DNA of 46,035 bases from Ruminococcus sp. (GTDB lineage: Bacteria > Bacillota > Clostridia > Oscillospirales > Acutalibacteraceae): the NCBI GenBank assembly GCA_017416065.1, contig JAFQDM010000006.1, forward strand, positions 1-46,035. Reading direction: 5' to 3'. Every line of letters starts with the position of its first letter. Position 1 is the stretch's first letter. Below, piece by piece: positions 24,930 through 34,241 of this stretch. The notes under the pieces were generated by a model that had not been told where the DNA came from, ran no database searches, and worked only from the letters and a program-made list of their open reading frames with translations. The position numbers and the translations under genes were made by a program.

Positions 24930-26972
24930 TTAATTCATCGTGCCCTCTGTGTCTTTGAACAAGCGCTTGACGGCACCTCTGAGGCCTTTGTATTTATCAT
25001 CTGATAAATCGGGGGATTCTGATATTATATCCTCGGCCATAGCCTGAGAAAGACTGAGAGAATCCATATCTGAAAATTCTGCTATGGAAAGCTTTGGCAG
25101 TCCGTGCTGACGTTCGCCAAAGAAATCACCCGGTCCACGAAGTTTCAGGTCTTCATCTGCTATCTTAAAGCCGTCTGTGGTGGAGCACATTACCGAAAGG
25201 CGTCTTTGAGTGTTTTCGGATGTGCTGTCTGAAACCATGATGCAATAGGACTTGCCCTCTCCTCTGCCTACTCTGCCTCTGAGCTGATGAAGCTGAGAAA
25301 GTCCGAAGCGCTCCGCATTCTCTATCATCATAATGGTTGAACGGGGTACGTCCACGCCTACCTCGATTACCGTTGTGGCAACAAGCAGATCAAGCTCCCC
25401 TGCGGCAAAGGCCGCCATTGTTTTTTCTTTTTCAGAATATTTCATCTTACCGTGAATGATTCCTACCGCATAGTCAGAAAACTCCTTGAGCATAAGCTCT
25501 GCAGCATACTCCTCTGCCGCCATAAGGTCAGATTCATCCTCTTCGACCAAAGGACAGACAATGTAAGCCGCGTTGCCCTTGTCAATTTCCTTGCGGATAA
25601 AACCATAGGCTCTGTGTCTTTTGTCTGAGCTTATAAGGAGAGTATCTATAGGTTGTCTGCCTGGTGGGATCTCGTCCACAATGGAAATATCAAGGTCACC
25701 ATACACAATAAGTGCAAGAGTCCGCGGAATAGGAGTTGCACTCATTACAAGCAAATGCGGGGTTTCGCCCTTCGCAAGGAGCTTTGAGCGCTGAGATACT
25801 CCAAAGCGGTGCTGTTCATCCGTCACAGCAAGCCCCAGGGACATAAAAATCGTTTTATCCGTAATGAGGGCATGAGTACCTACGATAATATCTATCTCTC
25901 CCTCTGAAAGCTTTCTGCGGATCTCCTTTTTTGCAGAAGCAGTGCAAGAGCCTGTGAGCAAGCCAAGCTTTACGTCAGTGTTGGAGAAAAGCTTTGAAAG
26001 AGTTGCAAAATGCTGCTCTGCCAAAATCTCCGTCGGAGCCATAAAAGCAGCCTGCTTGCCGTTTTTTGCCATATTATAGCAAGCACAAGCGGCAATTGCA
26101 GTTTTTCCTGAGCCAACATCTCCCTGCACAAGTCTGTTCATCGGAGATACACTGTGGAGCATATCACGGGTACAATCCCCCATTGCTCTGAGCTGTGCAC
26201 CCGTCGGCTTAAAAGGTAAGAGATTTAAAAAATCCTCTGTATAATCTACTTTTATATTACTTCCCTTGCGTCTGGTGTTTTTGCCCCTCAGAACACGAAG
26301 GCCAAGGCTCAGCACCAAAAATTCCTCTGCCGCAAGTCTTTGGCGAGCCCTTGCAAGTGCCGAAGGAGAAGCTGGAGAATGAATGTTGACTATTGCTTCC
26401 CTTAAACCGCAAAGTCCATATTCGTTCCTGATATCCTCAGGGATAGGGTCGGACACCTTTTGGGGTAAAAGCTCAAGAGCTTGCTTTACGGCATTCTGCA
26501 CCGCTTTATTTGTGAGCCCTGCTGTGAGGGCATACACAGGATGCATAGACGGCTCGTCATTCTTAAACACTCTGAACTCAGGCGACACCATCTGCACACC
26601 GCTTAGATCCTTAGAAGCCTTGCCGTAGAAAAGATACTCCGTGTCGTACTTGAGCATAGAGGTTATGTATTTATTGTTAAAGAAAACAAGGCGCATGGCA
26701 TCAAAGCCGTCAGAAACCTCTGCACGGACCATAAACCTGTTGCCGGGCAGCCTTGACTCGCGCATAGTGGCTGAAAGCTTGCCACGCACACAGCAAAGCT
26801 CTCCTCCCTGAACCTGCGAGATAGGTACAGGCTTGCTCCAGTCCTCGTATTCTCTGGGGAAATGATAGAGCAACTCCCCTACGCTGTTTATATTAAGTTT
26901 TGAGAAAAGCTTTGCTTTGACGGCGCCAACACCCTTCAAAGCAGATACAGATAGCTCAAATAAAGAGGACAC
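24930..26972 (-). CDS. recG: ATP-dependent DNA helicase RecG
   Basis: 680 residues. An N-terminal wedge/OB domain (about 1-220, with KGVGAVKAKLF and VQGGELCCVRGKL) precedes the SF2 helicase motifs: GDVGSGKTAIA (Walker A), APTEILAEQH, GTHALI, VTDEQHRFG (DEQH box), MSATPIPRTL, then ATTVIEVGVDVP and QLRGRVGRG. The C-terminal TRG-like region follows. It reverses stalled forks and processes branched intermediates. GTG at 26972 has AGGTG 6 nt upstream and is preferred over the GTG at 26987, which lacks a site. It lies downstream of the FakA/YloV gene, a conserved Firmicutes neighbourhood, though a terminator intervenes. Confidence 0.96.
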   Translation of the reverse strand: MSSLFELSVSALKGVGAVKAKLFSKLNINSVGELLYHFPREYEDWSKPVPISQVQGGELCCVRGKLSATMRESRLPGNRFMVRAEVSDGFDAMRLVFFNNKYITSMLKYDTEYLFYGKASKDLSGVQMVSPEFRVFKNDEPSMHPVYALTAGLTNKAVQNAVKQALELLPQKVSDPIPEDIRNEYGLCGLREAIVNIHSPASPSALARARQRLAAEEFLVLSLGLRVLRGKNTRRKGSNIKVDYTEDFLNLLPFKPTGAQLRAMGDCTRDMLHSVSPMNRLVQGDVGSGKTAIAACACYNMAKNGKQAAFMAPTEILAEQHFATLSKLFSNTDVKLGLLTGSCTASAKKEIRRKLSEGEIDIIVGTHALITDKTIFMSLGLAVTDEQHRFGVSQRSKLLAKGETPHLLVMSATPIPRTLALIVYGDLDISIVDEIPPGRQPIDTLLISSDKRHRAYGFIRKEIDKGNAAYIVCPLVEEDESDLMAAEEYAAELMLKEFSDYAVGIIHGKMKYSEKEKTMAAFAAGELDLLVATTVIEVGVDVPRSTIMMIENAERFGLSQLHQLRGRVGRGEGKSYCIMVSDSTSENTQRRLSVMCSTTDGFKIADEDLKLRGPGDFFGERQHGLPKLSIAEFSDMDSLSLSQAMAEDIISESPDLSDDKYKGLRGAVKRLFKDTEGTMN

Positions 26973-27014
26973 GGATATCACCTGCACTTTATAAAAACAT
27001 TGCTGAAAATTCAG

Positions 27015-27044
27015 AAAAAGGCGGACAAAATCTGTCCGCCTTTT
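27015..27044 (-). terminator. Terminator after the FakA-like gene
   Basis: AAGGCGGACAGATTTTGTCCGCC followed by TTTTT on the minus strand. It is symmetrical enough to work in both directions. Confidence 0.88.
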
Positions 27045-27065
27045 AATATATCATAATTACTGTGC

Positions 27066-28724
27066 TTATTCAACACCAAGAATGTAATAGTAGATGGGCT
27101 GTCCGCCGTTTATCATATTGATATCCACATTCTCGCCGTATTTGAGAATGAGCTCATCGTAGGTTTCCTGAGCATCCTGCTCGGAAATACCTGCACCGTA
27201 GATAAGAGTTACAAACTCAGAATCCTTATCTATCATAGTCTTTGCAAGCTTGAGAAGTGCCTTCTTGGGGGATTTGTCTGCTACTGTGAGCTTGCCGTTA
27301 TCAAGGCCGATTATATCTCCTTCCTTGATCTTCTTCATACCAAACTCAGAGTCGCGAGCTGCAAAGGTGACCTGTCCTGTGGATACATTTGCAAAAGCAT
27401 CCATCATTGCACCCTTGTTGATAACAGCATCGCTGTCGGGATCAAAGCTGAGCATTGCAGAAATACCCTGGGGGATGGTCTTTGTGGGAAGAATGATTAC
27501 CTCTCTGTCCTCAACGATCTTTGCTGTCTGCTCTGCAGCCATAATGATGTTCTTGTTGTTAGGAAGAACAAAAACTGTCTTTGCAGGAGTAGCCATAACA
27601 GCCTCATAGATATCGTCTGTGCTGGGGTTCATACTCTGTCCGCCGGAAACAACGTGAGTACAGCCAAGATCTGTGAAGAGGGTCGTGAGTCCTTCGCCTG
27701 AAGCTACTGCAACAAATCCGATCTCTTCCTCAGGAGCTGCAACCTCCAGCTTGACCTTCTCCTGACGCTTCTCGTTCTCTGCCTTCTGCTGCTCGTGCTG
27801 CTGGCGCATATTCTCAACCTTAACGGTGAGGAGCTGACCGTACTGCAGACCTCTCTGAAGAGCCTTTCCGGGATCCTCTGTGTGTACGTGAACCTTGATG
27901 ATCTCATCATCGTCTACCACAACTACACAGTCGCCGATAGTCTCAAGATAAGCACGGAGCTTGAGAGGTGAAGTTGTAACAGATGCATCTCTGCCAACAA
28001 TGAACTCTGTGCAATATGTGAAGTTGATAACCTCGTCAAATTCTGCTGCTGCATTTCTGAACACATCGTCAGAAGAGGAATCCGTGTTGAATTCCTGAGC
28101 AGAATACTCTATCATCTTACCATCCTGAATAAATGAAAGCATACCCTCAAAGATAACAAGGAGGCCCTTGCCGCCTGCATCTACAACGCCTGCCTTTTTA
28201 AGCACGGGAAGAAGCTCGGGAGTTCTGTCCAGAGACTCCTGTGCTGCTTTGCAAACGATTGCCCAAACCTCTGCAGGATCTGTTGTCTTCTTGACTGCCT
28301 TAGCACCCTCCTCGAAGGCTTCTCTTGCAACAGTGAGGATAGTGCCCTCTGTGGGCTTCATAACTGCCTTATAAGCTGCGTCAACACCCAAGCCGAGTGC
28401 CTTTACAAGGTCCTTGCCGCTTGCCTGCTCTTTGCCCTCAAGGCCCTTTGAGAAACCTCTGAAAAGCAAAGAAAGGATAACGCCTGAGTTGCCTCTGGCT
28501 CCTCTGAGCATTGCAGAAGCAATAACCTTGGCAACCTCACCTGCATTGTCAGACTCACAAGCAGAAACCGCCTTAACAGCCTCGCTGATAGTCATTGACA
28601 TATTGGTACCTGTGTCTCCGTCAGGCACAGGGAAAATATTGAGATCGTTGATTCTTTCCTTCTGGGAACAAATGTTGTTAGCGCCGGAAATAACAGCCTG
28701 CTTTAACATAGATCCTGTCAGCAT
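27066..28724 (-). CDS. DAK2-domain fatty acid kinase-like protein (FakA/YloV family)
   Basis: 552 residues. The N-terminal DhaL/DAK2 ATP-binding domain (about 8-200) shows NIFPVPDGDTGTNMSMT (metal-binding Asp residues), RGARGNSGVILSLLFRG and VVDAGGKGLLVI. A middle domain and a C-terminal FakA-type domain follow (FVLPNNKNIIMAAEQTA; PTKTIPQGISAML). Such proteins phosphorylate fatty acids presented by a DegV/FakB binding protein; no FakB is in this window. The start follows AAGGATG 8 nt upstream. It has its own strong promoter and terminator. Confidence 0.92.
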   Translation of the reverse strand: MLTGSMLKQAVISGANNICSQKERINDLNIFPVPDGDTGTNMSMTISEAVKAVSACESDNAGEVAKVIASAMLRGARGNSGVILSLLFRGFSKGLEGKEQASGKDLVKALGLGVDAAYKAVMKPTEGTILTVAREAFEEGAKAVKKTTDPAEVWAIVCKAAQESLDRTPELLPVLKKAGVVDAGGKGLLVIFEGMLSFIQDGKMIEYSAQEFNTDSSSDDVFRNAAAEFDEVINFTYCTEFIVGRDASVTTSPLKLRAYLETIGDCVVVVDDDEIIKVHVHTEDPGKALQRGLQYGQLLTVKVENMRQQHEQQKAENEKRQEKVKLEVAAPEEEIGFVAVASGEGLTTLFTDLGCTHVVSGGQSMNPSTDDIYEAVMATPAKTVFVLPNNKNIIMAAEQTAKIVEDREVIILPTKTIPQGISAMLSFDPDSDAVINKGAMMDAFANVSTGQVTFAARDSEFGMKKIKEGDIIGLDNGKLTVADKSPKKALLKLAKTMIDKDSEFVTLIYGAGISEQDAQETYDELILKYGENVDINMINGGQPIYYYILGVE

Positions 28725-28784
28725 TAGAACACATCCTTAATATACTAAAATATTTAGTGCGGTATTTCCAAATGATACCATTGT

Positions 28785-28813
28785 AATTATAAATGAACAA
28801 AAGGTTACTTTCA
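28785..28813 (-). promoter_or_regulatory. Promoter of the FakA-like gene
   Basis: TTGAAA (28813-28808), a 17-bp spacer and TATAAT (28790-28785) on the minus strand. Confidence 0.82.
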
Positions 28814-28893
28814 AGCGAAAAAAGCAAAAATTGGTTATTTGCATAAAATAATCAGAACAAAAACAGAACATTTGACAATTAATACATATTGAT

Positions 28894-29667
28894 TTATTCA
28901 ACGGTAAAACTCTCTGCAAACAGGGTTTTTCCTGTTTTTTCATCTATCTCAAACAATGCACAATCCATAGTGCATTCCCCTTGCAACGGCTCAAAACGAA
29001 CGGGCATTTTATTGCGAAAGCTCTCCACCGTGATCTCCGGATTAACACCCAAGACCGAGTGGCGGGGACCCGTCATACCTGCATCCGTGATATATCCTGT
29101 TCCCTTGGGAAGAATCTGGCAATCTGCAGTGCGCACGTGGGTGTGGGTACCAAACACAGCAGACACTCTGCCGTCAAGATAAAATCCCAGGGAACGTTTT
29201 TCGCTGGTAGCCTCTGCGTGTATGTCAACAATGATAATATTTACATCTAAATCCTTTAATATACCATCCACAGTGCGAAACGGGCAATCAAGGGCCGTTG
29301 CACTGAACACGTTACCCATTATATTGATAACAGCCATTCTGTATCTTCCGCAATCAAGCACACACACTCCCCTGCCCGGTGTTGTGGAGGGTGGGAAGTT
29401 TGCAGGACGGATTATATACTCGTTTTCTTCAAGATACGGATATATTTCTCTGCGGCGAAAGGAATGGTTGCCAAGAGTTATAACGTCAACACCACTTTGA
29501 AAAAGATAATCTGCAGACGTAGGCAGAACTCCGTTACCGTCTGCGGAGTTTTCTCCATTGCAGATAACAATATCAATATTCATAGAGCGTTTAAGGGCAG
29601 GAAGCTTCTCCCTAAGGAATCTGCATCCAACGCCTGCAACTACATCACCAATACATAAAACACGCAT
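28894..29667 (-). CDS. ymdB: YmdB-family metallophosphoesterase (TIGR00282 type)
   Basis: 257 residues. It starts MRVLCIGDVVAGVG, then NGENSADGNG, then VITLGNHSF, DIHAEATSEKRSLG and FGTHTHVRTADCQILP, in the order and with the ligands of the YmdB family, including its hallmark TDAGMTGP. YmdB hydrolyses cyclic nucleotides such as 2',3'-cAMP and affects biofilm and sporulation decisions in Bacillus. ATG at 29667 follows GGGTGAT; the upstream GTG is rejected. It lies 46 bp downstream of yqfD and is probably its co-transcribed neighbour. Confidence 0.93.
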   Translation of the reverse strand: MRVLCIGDVVAGVGCRFLREKLPALKRSMNIDIVICNGENSADGNGVLPTSADYLFQSGVDVITLGNHSFRRREIYPYLEENEYIIRPANFPPSTTPGRGVCVLDCGRYRMAVINIMGNVFSATALDCPFRTVDGILKDLDVNIIIVDIHAEATSEKRSLGFYLDGRVSAVFGTHTHVRTADCQILPKGTGYITDAGMTGPRHSVLGVNPEITVESFRNKMPVRFEPLQGECTMDCALFEIDEKTGKTLFAESFTVE

Positions 29668-29713
29668 ATTATCACCCATTTCATTATTAAATCTTATTAT
29701 ATCACAGAAAGGG

Positions 29714-30883
29714 TTAATTTACAATAATGTTTTCTTTGTATCCAATTTCCTCTGTACAAGTATAGCTCACATCTACCTTATAGTCATCCCCGTCTATGCT
29801 GGATGAACTTGACGTTATTTCCGCGGATTCACAATCCTTCAACACAAAGAGCCTGAAAAGTGCCTCCTCTGCAGCTATCACATCATCTCTGCTTCCCTCA
29901 TCAAGAGTGTAAGCTTTATTTTCAAACATCGTGCAGTACTGAGAAGTATATCCGCAGGGAAGCGAGGTGTTGTTGAGAAACAGCCTGTTTGTGATATTCC
30001 TTGAGGAATATTCACCGCTTACGGGACTAAAGGACACAGGAACACTCAACCATAAAAAATCAACACGGTGCCTGAGGGCTGTGTCTGCAACTGATTTATA
30101 TGTTCCTCTGAGTTTTGCTTCAAATGTATTTTGCTTTGTAGTAGCTGCAACCACCTGTGCATCCGAAGAAATAAAATTTACATTCTGCAAGGCATTCTCT
30201 ACAATACCACTCACAAGCAACTGACCTTTTTTCACGGCAGAGCCCACGGGCACCACGGCTTTTCCGTTCTTTATGTTCATACTCACGATGATTCCGTCGG
30301 TGTATGCTTTGATATTGCAAGGGGTGTTATCGTTCAAGATCTCGGGCTTTCCGTCTTTTTCTTTGACCTCTACCTGAGCCTTTGTGCCCAAGATATTTAT
30401 GGACATCCAGCCTATATCCTCCACTTCCTGCATTACCTTGCGCTGTATTGCCTGCAGATCGAGGCTTCCCTTAAACGCGCCTACAGATACACCTGACTCC
30501 TTTAAGGTTTCTGCAAATTCCACTGCACTCACCGAATCAAGGCCGTTGATCTCTACTGTCCAGATAAAGCTCTGCATAACTATAATTATTACGACAAAGG
30601 CCGCCGCACCTGCTAAAAGTCCTGACCTTGAGCGATATTTTGCAAACAAGAAAGGGAGTCCGTGTCTTTCTTTCACACGTAAAACAACACCGCATTTTCG
30701 TGCAACTGCTCTGATGTTCTTGTAATCACATAAAAGCATAGAGCCTGTGATAGTCCTGCCGTGCGGGATAGGATCAAACAAGGAGATGCCAAAACGTGCA
30801 CATATATTAATGAATCTTTCGGGAAATTTACCCTTCAGCTCAAACACCACAAAGCCCCGAAGCCACCTGATAAGCTTTACCAT
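29714..30883 (-). CDS. yqfD: Sporulation protein YqfD
   Basis: 389 residues, usual length for the family. The N-terminal cytoplasmic part (1-90: FPERFINICARFGISLFD, KCGVVLRVKERHGLPF) is followed by one membrane helix (LLAGAAAFVVIIIVMQSFIWTVEI, about 90-115) and an exported domain with GLDSVS, DIGWMSINILGTKAQVEVKE and NIKAYTDGIIVSMNIKNGKAVVPVG. In Bacillus it is part of the sigma-E-controlled yqfC-yqfD pair. It starts 9 nt after yqfC ends. Confidence 0.93.
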   Translation of the reverse strand: MVKLIRWLRGFVVFELKGKFPERFINICARFGISLFDPIPHGRTITGSMLLCDYKNIRAVARKCGVVLRVKERHGLPFLFAKYRSRSGLLAGAAAFVVIIIVMQSFIWTVEINGLDSVSAVEFAETLKESGVSVGAFKGSLDLQAIQRKVMQEVEDIGWMSINILGTKAQVEVKEKDGKPEILNDNTPCNIKAYTDGIIVSMNIKNGKAVVPVGSAVKKGQLLVSGIVENALQNVNFISSDAQVVAATTKQNTFEAKLRGTYKSVADTALRHRVDFLWLSVPVSFSPVSGEYSSRNITNRLFLNNTSLPCGYTSQYCTMFENKAYTLDEGSRDDVIAAEEALFRLFVLKDCESAEITSSSSSIDGDDYKVDVSYTCTEEIGYKENIIVN

Positions 30884-30892
30884 ACAACACCT

Positions 30893-31180
30893 CTACACGC
30901 AAAATTCTACATTCAGAAAAAAGCCCTCTATGATAAGGGATGTAGAAGATAAACATTTAAGGTTAAGTCCTCTGCCGACAAAGGCCACCGAGTAAGCACC
31001 GAAGCTTATTCTAATCACCGTGTCAGAATACTCAACTACACCCTTGCAACCCTCAACGACGGCCCTTGTGTTGTCGCAGATCTCAATGTTTGATTTTTCG
31101 CAGAACAGCTCCTGCATAGAATCCTTGAATGATAACCTGTCTTTAAGGTTTAGTTTTTCTTTAGCTTGTTTTTTACTCAA
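30893..31180 (-). CDS. yqfC: Sporulation protein YqfC (YabP/YqfC family)
   Basis: 95 residues. The YabP/YqfC core is IEICDNTRAVVEGCKGVVEYSDTVIRISFG followed by GRGLNLKCLSSTSLIIEGFFLNVEF. The start TTG at 31180 (MSKKQAKEK) has AGGTGG 5 nt upstream; a GTG at 31189 overlaps that site. It is immediately upstream of yqfD, the conserved order. Confidence 0.9.
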   Translation of the reverse strand: MSKKQAKEKLNLKDRLSFKDSMQELFCEKSNIEICDNTRAVVEGCKGVVEYSDTVIRISFGAYSVAFVGRGLNLKCLSSTSLIIEGFFLNVEFCV

Positions 31181-31250
31181 ATAACCCACCTACTTATTTT
31201 TCTGTTAATTTTTATGCAGTATAAGTCATATATATTATACGGTGAAGAAA

Positions 31251-32327
31251 ATGAGGATATATAAAATATTCAACAAAACAAAAGCGGCTTTAATCTGGGT
31301 GTTAGTGTGTGTATCCCTTGCAACGCTTCTGATCTTTCCAAAGGAATGCAGAAACGGAGGAACAAACGGAGCGTATCTTTGCATTCAGGTGCTTATTCCC
31401 TCTTTGTTTCCTTTTATGGTCTTATCTTCTTTTATAACTGAAAGCGGACTTTCTGCACACTTGCCCCAATGGATGAATAAGGCAACTATGTTCATATTCA
31501 ATCTGCCCGGATGCTGTACCTTGACCATTCTATTATCATTGGTAGGAGGATATCCTGTGGGTGCTTCGGGAATAAAATCACTTTGGAAACAAAAAATGAT
31601 TACAAAGGACCAGGCAAAAAGGATGGCTCTGTTTTGTGTTGCGGCAGGTCCGGGATTTCTTGTGACCTACATCGGAGCAGTAATGACAAGGAACCTTAAA
31701 ACGGGTTATATACTGCTTGTATCCCAGATCGTTTCGGTTTTAATATTGGGAATACTTACAGGACTGTCTGCAAAGAGAGAAGAAACCATTAATCCTTGCA
31801 GTAATGCACAAATAGAAATAGCTCCTGCAAGGGCAATAATACCCTCTGTGACAAAAGCCATTAACTCCTGTGCTCTGATGTGTGCACTGGTGGTGATTTT
31901 TTCATCTGCAAGCGAGGTGCTGATCACCCTTATCAAGGATAACCCTTCGGTAAAATGGATAGTAGCTATGTTCGAGATCACAAACGGAGTAAAAATACTT
32001 GCACAGGGGTACCCTACCGCATTACTTTCTGCCGCCTGCGGATTTGGAGGATTGTGCGTACATTTTCAGGTATTGTCACAACTCAGAGGACTGGGAATAT
32101 CAAAGCTTGTATTTTTTATTTTCAGGATACTTCAGAGCATACTGTGTGGAGCTTGCACATATATTCTTTTGAAGTTCTTCCCTGTTTCTCAGACTGTATT
32201 CTCCACGGTAGAAAATGCACAAAGCAAAATGAACAATACCACGGCAGGCTGTATAGTGCTTGTGATCTGCTGTTGCGCATTTCTGATTTCGCTTAAAGGT
32301 GCAAAATCTGCCGGGAGAACAAGGTAA
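31251..32327 (+). CDS. ylbJ: Sporulation integral membrane protein YlbJ (SpoVV-like)
   Basis: 358 residues with about eight membrane helices and the nucleoside-recognition-like core: CIQVLIPSLFPFMVLSSF, LVGGYPVGA, CVAAGPGFLVTYIG and GFGGLCVHFQVLSQL. YlbJ/SpoVV is a mother-cell protein needed for the spore cortex, linked to dipicolinic acid transfer. ATG at 31251 follows GGTGA 5 nt upstream; the GTG at 31242 has no site. It diverges from yqfC with 70 bp between them and is followed 26 bp later by asnB. Confidence 0.9.
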   Translation: MRIYKIFNKTKAALIWVLVCVSLATLLIFPKECRNGGTNGAYLCIQVLIPSLFPFMVLSSFITESGLSAHLPQWMNKATMFIFNLPGCCTLTILLSLVGGYPVGASGIKSLWKQKMITKDQAKRMALFCVAAGPGFLVTYIGAVMTRNLKTGYILLVSQIVSVLILGILTGLSAKREETINPCSNAQIEIAPARAIIPSVTKAINSCALMCALVVIFSSASEVLITLIKDNPSVKWIVAMFEITNGVKILAQGYPTALLSAACGFGGLCVHFQVLSQLRGLGISKLVFFIFRILQSILCGACTYILLKFFPVSQTVFSTVENAQSKMNNTTAGCIVLVICCCAFLISLKGAKSAGRTR

Positions 32328-32353
32328 ATACATAACAATTCGGAGGTAATATA

Positions 32354-34186
32354 ATGTGCGGAATAGCCGGCTGGATAAACAGTGTACAGAATATGTGTGA
32401 AAAGGCGTATGTTCTTGAGAAGATGTCAGACACTCTGAAAATGAGGGGCCCGGATGAAAACGGAATATACATTGAAAGAAACGCTGCCCTTATTCACAGA
32501 AGGCTTGCGGTTGTGGATATTGAAAACGGCAAACAGCCTATGGTATATGCTGACAATGAAGAAAAGTATATACTTGTCTACAACGGAGAATTATATAACA
32601 CTCACGAGATAAAATCCGAGCTTATGCTGGCAGGGTTTGAATTTGAGGGACATTCCGACACAGAGGTGGTGCTGAAAGCCTATGTTAAATGGAAGGAAAA
32701 ATGTGCAGAAAAGTTCAACGGCATCTTTGCTTTTTCTGTATATGAAACAAAAAGAAAACGACTTTTTCTGTGCAGAGACAGAATTGGGGTCAAGCCTCTG
32801 TTCTATGCATATAAAAACAATAATTTTATATTTGCATCTCAGATAAAGACCATACTTGCAAGCGGGCAAATACCTGCGGTTATAGACGAGCAGGGGCTGG
32901 AAGAGATATTCTTTTTGGGGCCTGCAAGGACTCCGGGTAACGGTGTGTTTAAATACATTGAAGAAATTCTGCCCGGTGAATACGCATTCTTTGAAAACAA
33001 TAGTCTGCAAAAGCACAAGTATTTTATCATAAAAGCAAAAGAACACACAGAAAATGAGAAAGAAACAATTGAGCATACACGCTTCCTGATTCAGGATGCA
33101 ATCAGACGACAGCTTGTGTCGGATGTTCCTTTATGTTGCTTTCTGTCGGGGGGACTTGACTCAAGCATCATCACTCAGACAGCCTCAGATTACCTGAGAG
33201 AAACAGGCAAAGGAACGCTTGATACCTACTCTGTTGAATACGTTGACAACGACAAATACTTTGAAAAAAGTCTGTTTCAGCCAAACAGCGACACACAGTT
33301 CATTAACCTGATGACAGACAGCGCAAAAACAAAACACCACCAGGTTATTCTTGACAATATTGAGCTGGGCAAAGCACTCCCTGCCGCAACTTTTGCCCGT
33401 GATCTGCCAGGAATGGCAGACGTTGACTCTTCCCTGTTGCTGTTTTGCAGAGAGGTCAAGAAGAATTTCACCGTTGCACTGTCCGGAGAATGTGCAGATG
33501 AGCTGTTTGGCGGTTATCCATGGTATCACAACAAAGATATACTCTTTGAGGAAAGCTTTCCATGGTCAAGAAGCCAGGATGTGCGCAGACGAATACTCAA
33601 AAAAGGACTGCTTCCAAAGGGTGAAGAATATGTAAAGGAAAAATATCTGCAGACAATAAAGCTTGCTGATAAGCTTCCCTCAGACACAAAGCTCTCTGCC
33701 CGAATGAGAGAGATGTTTATGCTGAATTTCAATTGGTTTATGCAGTGTCTGCTTGACAGGAAGGACAGAATGAGCATGGACTGCGGACTTGAGGTAAGAG
33801 TACCCTTCTGCGATTACAGAATCGTAGAATATGCCTACAATATGCCTTGGGAGCTGAAGTCGCTCTTTGGCAGAGAAAAGGGCATTGTTAGAAAAGCCTT
33901 TGAGGGCATACTCCCCGAGGGCATCGTCTACCGTAAAAAGAGTCCCTACCCCAAGACCCACAACCCAATATACTTTGAGTATGTGTCAGGAAGGGTCAGA
34001 GAAATAATGAATCAAAAATCTATTCTTTCTGAACTGCTTGACAAAGATGGAATAAAGAAAATAACAGAAAATCCTGAATCCATCCCCTCACCCTGGTACG
34101 GTCAGCTCATGCGTGCTCCCCAGATACTCGCATATATAATCCAGCTTGACACATGGTTTGAAGAATTCAAAGTTCAGATAATATAA
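32354..34186 (+). CDS. asnB: Glutamine-hydrolysing asparagine synthetase
   Basis: 610 residues. Cys2 (MCGIAGW) is the glutaminase nucleophile. The Ntn domain (1-210) shows MRGPDENG, LIHRRLAVVD, LVYNGELYN and HSDTEVVLKAY. The synthetase domain starts near 230 with the PP-loop CFLSGGLDSSII, then SGECADELFGGYPWY and RKDRMSMDCGLEVRVPFCDY. It makes asparagine from aspartate, ATP and glutamine; in some firmicutes an AsnB paralog instead amidates peptidoglycan or acts in sporulation. CGGAGG precedes the ATG by 7 nt. It is probably co-transcribed with ylbJ. Confidence 0.95.
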   Translation: MCGIAGWINSVQNMCEKAYVLEKMSDTLKMRGPDENGIYIERNAALIHRRLAVVDIENGKQPMVYADNEEKYILVYNGELYNTHEIKSELMLAGFEFEGHSDTEVVLKAYVKWKEKCAEKFNGIFAFSVYETKRKRLFLCRDRIGVKPLFYAYKNNNFIFASQIKTILASGQIPAVIDEQGLEEIFFLGPARTPGNGVFKYIEEILPGEYAFFENNSLQKHKYFIIKAKEHTENEKETIEHTRFLIQDAIRRQLVSDVPLCCFLSGGLDSSIITQTASDYLRETGKGTLDTYSVEYVDNDKYFEKSLFQPNSDTQFINLMTDSAKTKHHQVILDNIELGKALPAATFARDLPGMADVDSSLLLFCREVKKNFTVALSGECADELFGGYPWYHNKDILFEESFPWSRSQDVRRRILKKGLLPKGEEYVKEKYLQTIKLADKLPSDTKLSARMREMFMLNFNWFMQCLLDRKDRMSMDCGLEVRVPFCDYRIVEYAYNMPWELKSLFGREKGIVRKAFEGILPEGIVYRKKSPYPKTHNPIYFEYVSGRVREIMNQKSILSELLDKDGIKKITENPESIPSPWYGQLMRAPQILAYIIQLDTWFEEFKVQII

Positions 34187-34189
34187 AAG

Positions 34190-34220
34190 CACCCTGCCGA
34201 CTTAAAATCGGCAGGGTGTC
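34190..34220. terminator. Terminator after asnB
   Basis: CACCCTGCCGA, a 7-nt loop and TCGGCAGGGTG, then TCTGCTGTTT on the plus strand. It lies between convergent genes and may serve the hydrolase gene too. Confidence 0.82.
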
Positions 34221-34241
34221 TGCTGTTTAAAAGATATTAAA

